Notes: generated from the letters alone by a model not told the origin. DNA of 14,564 nt from Chrysochromulina tobinii (GCA_001275005.1 JWZX01002389.1:1-14564); one strand, 5' to 3'. Shown: positions 1 through 8,440, counted from the stretch's first letter. Translations and numbers: made by a program.

Positions 1-162
1 CTGGTTGGGCCCCTGTGGTAGCTCTGCCAACAGTCTCATCACACGTTGAGTTCACGGCCGCTTAACTGTTGGGGTCAAGCGGCAGAAATGGAAAGGAAAT
101 GAGGTGTCAAGAATTCTGTGTTCGAGTCACATTCACACATAGGATTCCAGCTTCACGTCGTG

Positions 163-2425
163 ATGCCGGGACCTTGGAACGAGAAGGCGATGCCGTCCGT
201 GAGTCACCTCTCGGGCGTCGACATGGCCTATCCGATGTACGTCCTGCCGTTCCACGAATTCATGGCAATGGACGACTGGCAGCCGCACCAGAACTTAAAG
301 GCGCAAGGCAAGATCAAGGAGTTCGATGAGAGTATGTGGGGTAAGATATTCTTCATCTCCCACCAATGGACGGCTTACAACCACCCAGACCCAAACAAGG
401 ACCAACTCCACAGTCTGCAGCACGTGCTCAGACGCCTCGCCAACGGCGAGATGAGCGTCAAGGGCAACTTCGTGTCCGAGTTCGTTTACGGATTAGACAT
501 GGAACACACAGCGGCGGAGTGGAAGAAGCTGCTCCCCGAATCGTACTTCTGGATCGACTTCACCTCGATGCCCCAGCCGCTCGCGGCGCTGCCCGAGGAG
601 GTGCAAGGGGCGGCGTGTCACGCGGGGCAGGTGTCCGACCACCGTGAGGCACAGGGCGTCACCGAGGACGTTGCGGTGCTGGTCGAGCAGCTCAAGGCCG
701 CCGTGGACTCGATCCCCAGTTACATTGAGCGCTGCGTCGAGATGATTGTGCTCACGCCCTCGGTTAAGCACGCCGACCACAAGGGCGACTGCTGCGACTT
801 CAACTCGTGGCGACAGCGCGGCTGGTGCCGCCTCGAGTTCGTCGCGTCGCGCCTTGCGTGCCGCGGCGACATCCCGGTGATGGTGATCAAGTCGCGCGAG
901 ACCACACCGCAGTATTTCAACTTGTGCGACACTACGAAGCTCTGCGCGGGCACCGGCAGCTTCACCATCTCCGACGACAAGTTTAAGGTGAAGCGCGTGC
1001 TCGAGACCATGCTCGCTGCCAAGGCCAAGGCGGAGTTCGATAAGGGCAACTTGGGGCTTGCCCGCGGTCACGTGCTGCTGGCAGCCGCCTTCCTAGCCGG
1101 GCTGCCGACCGAGGCGGAGGCGGCGGCGCACGAGGGCCGCGCGCCGCGCGTCTCCGAGCTGAGCGAGCTCGAGCAGATCAAGCGGCAGTTCCACTGGCGC
1201 GACGACGCGACCGAGGCGAAATGGCTCAAGGCGACGGGCACCACGCTGCTGCACGTCGCGTGCGTCAACAGCAAGATCGGGGCAGTGCGCGAGCTGCTCG
1301 CGACCGACGAGGGCAAGAAGATGCTCAACGTGAAGATCAAGAACATCTTGAAGTGCGACCGCGACGTCAAGTTGTACAAGTCCCAGCCCACGGCTACTAA
1401 GATTCACTATGATTCCACTGGGCTCACGCCGCTCGCCGCGGCGATGATGTCGCCGGTGGCGACGCCAGAGCTCATCGAGCTGCTCATCGATGCCGGCGCC
1501 GAGCCTGCTGATCACCTCGGCTTTATGATGGGCATCTGTCTTGGAAAACTCGCCAACGTGGAGGCGTACACTAAGAAGCTGTGGTGCGAGCGACCTGGGC
1601 CGGCGCCGTGGATCAACTCGTTGATCAGCGTGCCTCACAAGATTGGCAAGAAACCTACCCCGCTGTGCGCGTGCGCAGCGTGGGCCGACGCTGTCGAGCA
1701 GAAGGACAAGATGGTCTGGCTCCTTGCCAACGGCGCCAACCCAAAGATTGGGTGGGATTTTCTCTCGGGCGGCTCGCCGCTCGTCGCCCTCTCCATGAAT
1801 CCCGAGGCGGACTCGGCATGCTTCGACGTGCTGGTGGCGGCGGGCTGCGACCCCAACGAGGTGGCCAAGCCGTGGATGAAGCACAAGTTCGTCATGGGAG
1901 TGCTCAGACTCTGCAAGGCCGTCCGGCCGCAAAAGTACAGCGCCCTCGACGATTTGAGTATTCTGACTATGGGAGGCAGTCCCATCCACTTTGCGAGCTT
2001 TATTGGCAATGTGCGTCAGCTGCACTCTGAGCCGCGTGCGCGCGCGCGGACGCGCAACCCAGCTGCTCCGTTGCCCACGTGCCCTGCATCACCACTGCAG
2101 CCCACCCCACCCCACCCTCAACTCCCGCTGTTGCGTTCGCCCCGTCGTTCAGATCCCGAACATCAAGAAGCTGTCCGAGCTCGGCGCGGTCAACGACAAG
2201 AAGAACCGCTTCGGCCAGCTGCCGATCGCCGTGCTCCAGACCAATATGCCCGACTCGCACGCCCCCGATATCCTTGGCTCGGCGATTGTGCCGCCGCAGG
2301 TGAAGCTCAAGGCGGCGGGGCTGGTGGTCGCTCTGTCAGACAAGCTCGGCAAAGGCGCACCGAACCAGCAGCCTGCCATCCCCGCGCCCATCAAAGTCGC
2401 GGAGGCTTGTTGCGGCGCGCCGTGA
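163..2425 (+). CDS. HET/TIR-like domain plus ankyrin-repeat protein, two exons (163-2010 and 2153-2425)
   Basis: The spliced product is 706 aa. The ATG at 163 is the first ATG in this frame; ATGs at 190 and 223 are alternatives. Residues about 60-245 carry a motif series resembling HET/TIR-like domains: FISHQW (64-69), a nearby HPDP, YFWIDFTSMPQ (128-138), SIPSYIERC (183-191) and RGWCRLE (219-225). Fungal HET domains have the same order (SYxWG, WIDxxCIxQ, RxWxxQE). Residues about 358-650 hold degenerate ankyrin repeats, for example TTLLHVACVN, GLTPLAAAMM, KPTPLCACAAW and SPIHFASFIG, with helix ends such as LLIDAGAEP and LLANGANP. The last good repeat is split by the intron and becomes continuous on joining, which supports the gene model. 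HET and TIR domains are known in signalling and self/non-self responses; ankyrin repeats bind proteins. A signalling or recognition role is inference. There is no visible nucleotide-binding domain or membrane segment. Confidence 0.85.
2011..2152 (+). other. Spliceosomal intron, 142 nt, phase 0
   Basis: The donor GTGCGT at 2011 and acceptor TTCAG ending at 2152 flank a C/T-rich 3' half. Without removal, the frame runs into low-complexity Arg/Pro sequence. With removal, the frame changes from codon register 1 to register 2 and an ankyrin repeat continues smoothly (SFIGN joined to IPNIKKLSELGA). Confidence 0.85.
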
Positions 2426-2809
2426 TGGGCATACCGGTGAGTCATTGGCGCTTTAGGTTGAGCGTTGAGGTCGGCTTCACAGGCTTCACAGGCTTCACAG
2501 GCTTCACGTTGAGCGCCTTGGACCTTACTTGGACCTTGCAATTTAATCATGGCAGTGACGTGATCGGGGGAGGGCGCGCGCGCGCGGGCGGGTTCTTTTG
2601 CTCCCACAAACGCCAAGGGGGCACTGATATGGCTTCCAGGGGTGTCAAACGTATTATACTTTCTAACCGAGCCGAAGCATACACATCGCGATCTCGTCGT
2701 TGCGTTTAGATCGGTACGACGCCGCGCGGTATGCGTTAACGACGGTGAGTCGCTAAAGTCGCACCGGAACGCCGCGGGGCGCGGCCGGCCCCCGGGTGCG
2801 GTCGGGGTT
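2426..2809. other. Convergent intergenic spacer (3' ends of two genes)
   Basis: This stretch lies between the stop of the HET-like/ankyrin gene and the stop of the methyltransferase-like gene, so both 3' UTRs must lie here. It contains the 9-bp tandem repeat listed separately and an alternating GC run at 2574-2586, which could adopt Z-DNA. No coding frame was recognised. Confidence 0.6.
2473..2507 (+). repeat. 9-bp tandem repeat, about 3.9 copies
   Basis: The unit GGCTTCACA is perfect at 2473-2481, 2482-2490 and 2491-2499, followed by a partial copy to 2507. The array is bracketed by an 8-bp direct repeat GTTGAGCG at 2457-2464 and 2508-2515. It lies just past the stop codon of the upstream gene. 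Confidence 0.9.
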
Positions 2810-4300
2810 TTACGGTTCATCGTCGCAACGTGAGCATTCTGGCTCCCCAGACCTTCTCGTTGCCGGCAGCGAGAAGACGACCAGGTTTTTGCCCTCGAAC
2901 GGAAGCTGCTCAACGCCGATACGGCCGGGCGCCTTCTCGCGCAAGTACTGTACAAAGGCCGCGTACTCAGTGACGCGCTTTCCAGCGGCGTTGCGCCTCG
3001 TCGGGGCCAGCGCTGAGTACACGCAGCACGGGACCACTGCAAACGGCTTGTTGCTCGCCAGGGCGAAGTCGACGATGGCTTCAGTCGCACCATCAGGATG
3101 CATGCCGACAATGGCTGAGCAGTGTTCAATGCGGTCCCACATGGCTCGACTCGTGGGCACCTCGGCTTCAACTGTGGCATGCTCTGTGGGCGACGCCGCC
3201 TCGCCGGCCTCCTCCTCCTCCTCCTCCTCCTCCTCCTCCGCCGCCGCCGCCAATTCCTCCTCGCCCCGGCTTGGCTCCCTGGCCGTCGCCATCGCCACCT
3301 TGACGAGCCCTTTGACGGTCCAAGCCATCTGTAAGGCGCTCTCTCGTATCTCAGTTGCCAGCGCGCCGAGAGCCTCGAGCTCATGCACGCTCGGCGGCGC
3401 TCCAGCGGCCGCGATGATCGGCTCAAACAAGCGCGGCTCCCAGTTATGTCGCCAGTGGCGCGGTTTCACAAAGGATTCGCCGTACTTGACGCGTGCTCCA
3501 TGGAGCTCTCGATGCACCAGCCGCGCCGCGTACGAGCGGTGGGCCTCCTCCGGCGCGCTCGCCGGAGGCTGTGCGTCCAAACTGCCGTGCGCAATCAGCG
3601 TCTCGCCCAGCTTCCACTTCCGTTCCATGCGTATCATGTTGAGCGGACGCGGGTCGACGACCGTTACCGGTACTCTTGCCACGTTCTCGAGCTCGAAGGC
3701 GAGGAACCCGTGCCCACCTGCCACGTCGAGCACGCCGCTGCCAGCCCGCAGCGTTTCGGCCCCAAATGCTCGCACCAGGAACTGGCGAAAGATGCCGGCG
3801 CGCTCACAGTTCTGCAGCTTTTTCCTCGTCTGGTACCGGCTCTTTGGCCGATCGGCGGCACGGCAAGCGTGCCATGCCTTCTGCAGCGCACGCATCTCGT
3901 CGACCGCAGCGAGGACCGAGGATTTCGGAGCGCCCGTACGGCGAAGCGTGTTGACCTTAGCCTTGCATGCGTGAAAGGCGGCGGTGGCGGCGGCGTCAGC
4001 GTCAGGGCTGCTCTCGTTACGCTGTTCGTGACCTTTGCCTTTGCCTTTACTCACATGACTGTCTGGCATGTGCTGATAGCGGCATTGGTCTCCGTACAAG
4101 CAAAAGCCTTTGGATGAAAAATGGCGGCATGCGATCGCCGTAACGTGTCGCTCTTCCTCTGTAGCCAACGGCTCTTTCTCTGTAGCCACGCTCGCCGTCG
4201 ACTCTGGCGCCTCTCGTGCCTGCATCTCGTGCCATGCACACACGCACGACTCTCGAGTCCACAGCTGAGGTGTGAACTGTGAAGTGAACCTGTGAAGCAT
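2810..4300 (-). CDS. CCCH zinc-finger protein with class I SAM-methyltransferase-like domain
   Basis: A 496-aa single-exon frame runs from the ATG at 4300 to a TAA; M26 is an alternative start. A canonical CCCH finger lies at C58-X8-C67-X5-C73-X3-H77, followed by a Lys/Gly-rich linker. From about residue 165 the sequence resembles a Rossmann methyltransferase: motif I VLDVAGGHG (190-198), then an acidic strand end VVDPRPL (214-220). Later come VGMHPDGATE (398-407) and KPFAVVPCCVYS (418-429), which could be the catalytic-side strand. The Glu tract at 355-364 sits between these halves and is probably a loop. CCCH fingers usually bind RNA, so an RNA methyltransferase is a reasonable inference, with TRM13/METTL25-like enzymes as candidates. 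The family is not identified and the substrate is unknown. Confidence 0.8.
   Translation of the reverse strand: MLHRFTSQFTPQLWTRESCVCAWHEMQAREAPESTASVATEKEPLATEEERHVTAIACRHFSSKGFCLYGDQCRYQHMPDSHVSKGKGKGHEQRNESSPDADAAATAAFHACKAKVNTLRRTGAPKSSVLAAVDEMRALQKAWHACRAADRPKSRYQTRKKLQNCERAGIFRQFLVRAFGAETLRAGSGVLDVAGGHGFLAFELENVARVPVTVVDPRPLNMIRMERKWKLGETLIAHGSLDAQPPASAPEEAHRSYAARLVHRELHGARVKYGESFVKPRHWRHNWEPRLFEPIIAAAGAPPSVHELEALGALATEIRESALQMAWTVKGLVKVAMATAREPSRGEEELAAAAEEEEEEEEEEAGEAASPTEHATVEAEVPTSRAMWDRIEHCSAIVGMHPDGATEAIVDFALASNKPFAVVPCCVYSALAPTRRNAAGKRVTEYAAFVQYLREKAPGRIGVEQLPFEGKNLVVFSLPATRRSGEPECSRCDDEP
3209..3239 (+). repeat. CTC trinucleotide repeat inside coding sequence
   Basis: About ten CTC units on the plus strand read as GAG on the minus strand and encode the ten-residue Glu tract of the CCCH-methyltransferase-like protein. 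The length keeps the frame open. Copy number may vary between strains. Confidence 0.9.
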
Positions 4301-4768
4301 TCAATTCCCAAGGAGGTGTAGGGTTGGGCCCTCATAAACATGAAAAATAGTAGACCACGCCCCCTTGGGTCAAGCAAGTGATGTCATTTCTATAGTCACA
4401 CCGAACATCATCAACGATCCAACAGCACGCTCGACGCTGCACGGATCCGCGTTGACACCACACCGCTGCGCGCGTCGACACGGTCGCCTTTAAATCGAAA
4501 CACAGAAGACCATAGAGGGCCGCGTCGAAGAGGGCCGCGACAAACGCCCTGCGGCGCCCAACGCAAACCCGTCTCCCGATAGTCCCTGAAGTAAGTAACT
4601 CGGGTCCCCATGCAGGGACATTTTCGTTGAGCCATGCGGGGCATGCGTCCCAGCCTGCTGTGGCCTAGCTGTGGCCTGCTGCCCACCAATCAAAATGGTA
4701 AAATAAGGTAAAATGGTCAAATGCTGCTCGCTGCGCACCACACCTGGTCTTATAGTCGAGCACATCTT
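4301..4768. other. Intergenic spacer: 3' side of BT1 gene and 5' side of CCCH-methyltransferase gene
   Basis: The two flanking genes are both on the minus strand, so the low end should hold the promoter and 5' UTR of the methyltransferase-like gene and the high end the 3' UTR of the transporter. Two small direct repeats are visible: an 11-bp repeat AGAGGGCCGCG at 4514-4524 and 4529-4539, and GGTAAAAT at 4697-4704 and 4707-4714 in an A/T-rich patch. The minus-strand frames here have no recognisable protein character. Confidence 0.5.
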
Positions 4769-6442
4769 TCAGCAGCCCTCGCCGCCCGCGATCTCAAGGC
4801 ACATGGTTGAGGGGATCACCGACAGGATGTTCAAGGTGAGTGAGAAGCCGAGCGCGAGGGCGATGATCATGCAGGTGATGAGGGTGTAGTATTGGCTGCG
4901 TGGGCGCGTCCGCTTGCGCTCTTGCGTCTCCTCCTTTTGGTCCGGAAGCAGCGGCAGCAGAAGCAGAGCACTAAAGCCGAAGACATATGAGATCACATAC
5001 GACCATGCCACCTCATTGCGGAATTCCGGCGTGTCGTCCACGTAGTTCTTCGAGTCTGAAAGCGAGGGGAAGAAGAAGTGGCCGAAGATGTAGTTGCTTA
5101 AGACCGTCGAGAGCGGGCCACTCAGGTTGCCGATCGTGGTGAGCACGCCGTACGCCAGTCCCTCGCCGCCCTCCTCGGCCAGCTCGACGATGACGTAGAT
5201 GGAGACGACGAACGAGGTGGCGCGCGGCAAGGAGACGAGGAACGCCTCGCCGAGGAAAAAGTATTGGTTGCGTACGACGCCGAAGATGGTCATGAAGGTG
5301 AAGGGCGCGTCGATGACGCTCATCACGATCGTCGTGATCAGAATCATCTTACGCCACGACGCACCCAAGAAGTAGCGCCGCGTGAGCCACAGCCCGGCTA
5401 CGAAGATGAGCGACGAGGCGAACCGAAAGAGGTTGCTCTGCAGGTTCTGCACGCCCGCCCACAGGCGCGTGATCTCGGCCCCGGCGGTCGTGCCGATGCC
5501 ACCGAGCGCGCCGCCCAAGAACATGTACAGCACCACCTCGAATGTCGCTCCAGAGGAGAGCATTGTGTTGACCCGGCTGCACGCGGTGCTGCAGCTCGGC
5601 ATCTTGCTCGGGTCGACCAAGGGCTCCTCAATGAGATAGATCGAGATGGGGATCTGCACGGCGACGACCATCGCGAGCACGCCGCAGATGAAATTGAACG
5701 AGAGCCCCCATGAGAACGAGCCGTTGTACTCGGGCCCGCTCATCAGGAAGCCGACGATCACCAGCGCACACATCGCGCCCAGCTCGCGTACAAGGTAGGC
5801 GAGCGTCTGCGTCGAGCCGCGGCGCTTTTTCGACTCGCGCCGCGCGTACTGCACAGTCAGAGCGTCCGCGGACACGTCGGCGAACATGTAGCCGCACGTC
5901 GCGAGCGACATGAGCGCCGCGTACGACGAGCCTTCTTTGCTGGCCTCCTGGTTGCAGACGACGGACGTGTTGTACTGGCCATCAGAGCCGAAGCAATAGT
6001 AGGCTGGCGGCAGTGGCATGAACCACGCTGTGGTTGCGAGGCATGCGCTTGTAATCACCCAGCCGAAGGCCATGTACGGCTTCCTCCGTAGGCCGAAGAG
6101 AGGACAGCTGTCCGAGATCAAAGCAAACACAATCTTGAGAGACCACGCCATGTCGATGATCGCCTGCTGCGACGAGTTGACGTACGAGGGGACGTTCAAA
6201 TAGCAAATGTAGAGCTCGTAGGCCGTGGAGCTTATCGCCCTGCTCACGAGCCCTACCGCAAAATACTGACACAAGTAGCCAATGCGGTTGAAGGCGAGCA
6301 CGTCGACCTCGCCGCCCGGCTCCAGAGCGCCATCGTCTAGCGGATCCTCCTTCTTCTCCTCCTTCTTCTCGTCGTACTTATCTTTCGACAAGAGTGGAGC
6401 ACTTTCCTCTGCATCTTGGCCACCGGTGACGCGTCTCTGCAT
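4769..6442 (-). CDS. BT1/folate-biopterin-type MFS transporter
   Basis: The ATG at 6442 gives 557 aa. The frame extends upstream only to a GTG at 6451, so 6442 is the only sensible start. The family signature is ISDSCPLFGLRRKPYMAFGW (109-128), followed by DVSADALTVQYARRESKKRRG (189-209, the DVxADxxxxxxAR motif and a basic loop). About twelve hydrophobic segments are spread over residues 53-545. A loop at 150-172 has an N-glycosylation-type NTS and Cys residues and is probably lumenal or extracellular. BT1 members move folates, pterins or related solutes in kinetoplastids, oomycetes, apicomplexans and plants; the substrate here is unknown. The N-terminus is cytosolic-looking and acidic, with an ExxxLL motif (EESAPLL, 12-18), which in other eukaryotes sorts proteins to vacuoles or lysosomes. 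Length and motifs look complete and no intron is needed. Confidence 0.9.
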   Translation of the reverse strand: MQRRVTGGQDAEESAPLLSKDKYDEKKEEKKEDPLDDGALEPGGEVDVLAFNRIGYLCQYFAVGLVSRAISSTAYELYICYLNVPSYVNSSQQAIIDMAWSLKIVFALISDSCPLFGLRRKPYMAFGWVITSACLATTAWFMPLPPAYYCFGSDGQYNTSVVCNQEASKEGSSYAALMSLATCGYMFADVSADALTVQYARRESKKRRGSTQTLAYLVRELGAMCALVIVGFLMSGPEYNGSFSWGLSFNFICGVLAMVVAVQIPISIYLIEEPLVDPSKMPSCSTACSRVNTMLSSGATFEVVLYMFLGGALGGIGTTAGAEITRLWAGVQNLQSNLFRFASSLIFVAGLWLTRRYFLGASWRKMILITTIVMSVIDAPFTFMTIFGVVRNQYFFLGEAFLVSLPRATSFVVSIYVIVELAEEGGEGLAYGVLTTIGNLSGPLSTVLSNYIFGHFFFPSLSDSKNYVDDTPEFRNEVAWSYVISYVFGFSALLLLPLLPDQKEETQERKRTRPRSQYYTLITCMIIALALGFSLTLNILSVIPSTMCLEIAGGEGC

Positions 6443-6455
6443 CTTGGCCACCGGT
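6407..6455. repeat. 21-bp perfect direct repeat over the BT1 start codon
   Basis: The same 21 bp (containing GCATCTTGGCCACCGGT) occurs at 6407-6427 and 6435-6455, a 28-bp period. One copy holds the start ATG at 6442. The ATG of the other copy, at 6414, is out of frame because 28 is not a multiple of three. Confidence 0.9.
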
Positions 6456-6653
6456 CACTATAGTCGAGATAGCGTCTGGCGTGGCTGGTGGGAGGTGAGC
6501 CGTCTGCTCGTGTGTCCTTTGAGGCCCCATTAGGGTCCGATAATCTTTTGTAGAATTGATCCAAATCGGGCATCAGTTTTTTTGCATGCAGAATGCCGAA
6601 ATCAAACCTGAGCAACCTCGGCCAATGAGTCTCCGCTCACCCCTCGAAGATCA

Positions 6654-6960
6654 GTGGCGGCTCTCTGCGGGCGAGTGGCCCCTCAGACAGGCGCGGGCCA
6701 GCTCGAGGACAGGCGGCTTGCGTTCCCTGATGCATACCCAACTGGATACTCTTGCCCGTTGAAGGCGTCTACAGAACCAACCGAGGTCAGCGATGCCGCA
6801 CGCTGGGTCGATCGTGCGCGTGAGCTCTTTGCTGAACCAGAGCCTGGTGTTGAGGAGGAGGACAGAAGCCCAGCCGCGCGCTGGGCAGCCCATGCAAGTG
6901 AGCTTTTTCCTGAATCTTCATCCGTGCTGCAAGTGCGAGCGGCCGATGAGGACGCTACAT
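6654..6960 (+). CDS. Possible coding segment with a duplicated AARW...ELF motif (boundaries uncertain)
   Basis: This frame encodes AARWVDRARELFAE at 6795-6836 and AARWAAHASELFPE at 6873-6914, a 26-residue period with an acidic spacer. Several differences between the two DNA copies are synonymous in this frame (GCA/GCG, CTC/CTT), which argues that this strand is translated. There is no ATG in the frame. A short ATG frame in another register (start near 6583, running through MSLRSPLEDQW) may be its 5' part across an intron or a frame break. Beyond about 6960 the frame becomes the antisense of the ankyrin fragment, so it must end or splice before that. No family recognised. Confidence 0.3.
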
Positions 6961-6982
6961 GTAGTGCCAAGCGTCCAGCACT

Positions 6983-7237
6983 CTATCGGCCATACTGGCA
7001 GGCGCAACTCATGGGTGTATGGCCATCTTTATCGCTGAGGCTCGCGTCGGCATCAGATTCGAGGAGCACGGTGGCGGTGTGGATGTGGCCATTGAGAACG
7101 GCAAGCAAAAGAGGTGTATCGCCATCTTCATCGCAGCAATCTACATCCTCGCCCATTTGTGCTGACCTTTTCCCTGTGAGCCACGCTTCATGCGAGTCCT
7201 CAAGCCCGACAGCCTTGCGCAAGGCGGAGAAGGTCAC
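6983..7237 (-). CDS. Ankyrin-repeat fragment, probable exon or remnant
   Basis: The minus strand encodes one full ankyrin repeat, with DGDTPLLLAVLNGHIHTATV followed by LLESDADASL. A second repeat begins with DKDGHTPMSCACQYGR and is cut by TAG in its first helix. The first in-frame ATG is at 7156 (57 aa). A stop lies just upstream at about 7247, and CGTGCAG ending at 7238 could be a splice acceptor, so the feature is drawn as an exon starting at 7237. GTATGG within CAGTATGG near the 3' end could be a donor, but no further ankyrin coding was found downstream. It could be an exon of a larger gene or a degraded fragment. It is unrelated in detail to the repeats of the gene at 163-2425. Confidence 0.45.
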   Translation of the reverse strand: MTFSALRKAVGLEDSHEAWLTGKRSAQMGEDVDCCDEDGDTPLLLAVLNGHIHTATVLLESDADASLSDKDGHTPMSCACQYGR

Positions 7238-7250
7238 CTGCACGATTTAG

Positions 7251-7637
7251 CGAGTTTCCTTTTTTGGGACGCATCTTCGATCTGGCTCGAAAGGGTTATA
7301 TTGGAATATTGCATGCCAACTTTCACGTCTAGGCACAATGTAATGTTTGAGGCTTGCCCTGTCATACCCGACAGTTTGCCATACACAGCAACGCAACGAG
7401 AGAAAGAGGGTAGTGTGATCTACGCGATCGTAGCGTAAAGCGTATAGTGCGAAGACTTTGCGATCAAAATACGATCTTGGATCTACTACGACGATCGTAG
7501 TTCTCGTAGTCGGACTCCGGTGCGGTGGCTGTGCGTGCCTTGGGGCGCAACCGCTTTCTAAATTCTTATTTTATGCATCTATCGCATGTTATGTGTTATC
7601 GTAGGAGTCCTAATATACCGATAACCGTACGCTAAGC
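7251..7637. other. AT-richer spacer with small inverted repeats
   Basis: No convincing coding frame is present. The composition is clearly richer in A/T than its surroundings. A hairpin-like unit is present twice: CTACG-CGA-TCGTAG at 7420-7433 and CTACGA-CGA-TCGTAG at 7486-7500. A further TCGTAG lies at 7504-7509. Promoter or 5' sequence of the ankyrin fragment and the 3' UTR of the coiled-coil gene may lie here. Confidence 0.5.
7486..7500. repeat. Short inverted repeat (6-bp arms, 3-nt loop)
   Basis: CTACGA and TCGTAG are perfect inverted arms around CGA. A near copy lies at 7420-7433 with one arm base missing. It could be a protein-binding palindrome or a remnant of a small mobile element; nothing else supports either. 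Confidence 0.6.
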
Positions 7638-8440
7638 CTAACAAAAATAATGCTCGTTCGCTTCCTCGTTTGCTTCCTCGTTCGTTGGCACTTCGTCCAC
7701 CACCGCCAGCACAGCTTGCGCCTCTAGCACCACCCCCTGAGCTTCAGCCACGCGGAATCGCGCCTTGCTGATTCCTCTCTTCAACTCCTCGAGAGCCTCC
7801 TCTTCTTTGTGGCCTCCAGCACCGACTGAGCTTTCGCCACTCGGGCTCGCCACTGCTCAAGCTGTCTCCTCATGTTCTTAAGTAACACCTGTGCCGCGGC
7901 CAGCTCCAACCGTGCTGCCTCCAGCTCCGGCGACGTTTTCGTCGGCGAAAGCGTTTCACACCTATCGGTAGCAGCGCCCGCATCAGCCAGGCTGGTCCCG
8001 ATCCATGCGGCCGCGGCCGGTGTTTGATGCTCAACGTTGGCCAACTCGGCGAGTCTCTCGCGCTGATGGCGTGAGCGCATCTCGGCAACACGCTCGTCTA
8101 GCATCTGCTGGGCTCTCTCCAACGCCCTCTCGGCGTTGGTGACAGCAAGTTGGCACCTGGCGATGGAGACGTGATCACCGCCAGCTAAGCTTCTTCGAAC
8201 TGCAAACGGTTTCTTATTCATGCGCGCCAGCAACTCTCGGTGAGCTCTGCGCATGTTGGCAACCCGCTGCCGTGCCGGCTCGAGTGTCTCCTGATTGAAG
8301 TCGCGCGTGAAATGTTCGGTCTCGAGCACCTGCCGCTCCACAAGCTTAGCCTCTTCACTGCTCAGCGAGCTTTTGTAGAGCGCGTCCATGTCCATCATGG
8401 TTTCGCCTGGCACTGGGCGGCGGCAGCTGCAGCAGCCCAT
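7638..8440 (-). CDS. N-terminally lipidated coiled-coil protein with one frame break
   Basis: The start ATG at 8440 gives MGCCSCRRPVPG. Gly2 is a potential myristoylation site, and Cys3, Cys4 and Cys6 are potential palmitoylation sites, a known plasma-membrane or flagellar-membrane anchoring pattern. Residues about 28-215 are charged and helical, rich in Ala, Glu, Arg and Gln (for example NAERALERAQQMLDERVAEM), typical of coiled coil. This frame stops at 7781 (219 aa). A second frame continues the same character to a TAG at 7638 (EEEALEELKRGISKARFRVAEAQ and onward). Its RVAEAQGVVLEAQ echoes RVAKAQSVLEA of the first frame, so the second frame is probably the true C-terminus. The break lies within about 7785-7853 and needs one base regained or two skipped. 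No splice sites fit. No specific family recognised; a scaffold role at a membrane is inference. Confidence 0.65.

Noticed and set aside
1093-2025. Long minus-strand open frame opposite the HET-like/ankyrin gene
   Set aside because: Arg/His/Leu-rich composition typical of the antisense of GC-rich coding DNA; the plus strand has clear domain motifs.
2149-3426. Long minus-strand frame crossing the convergent spacer
   Set aside because: It overlaps two supported genes in other registers and reads as Arg/Ser low complexity, including the Glu microsatellite shifted to Arg.
2796-3974. Plus-strand 392-aa frame opposite the methyltransferase-like gene
   Set aside because: Ser/Ala-rich antisense shadow; the CCCH finger and SAM motif I are on the minus strand.
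4411-4765. Small minus-strand frames between the transporter and methyltransferase genes
   Set aside because: No domain, no repeat and no supporting start context; probably UTR and promoter sequence.
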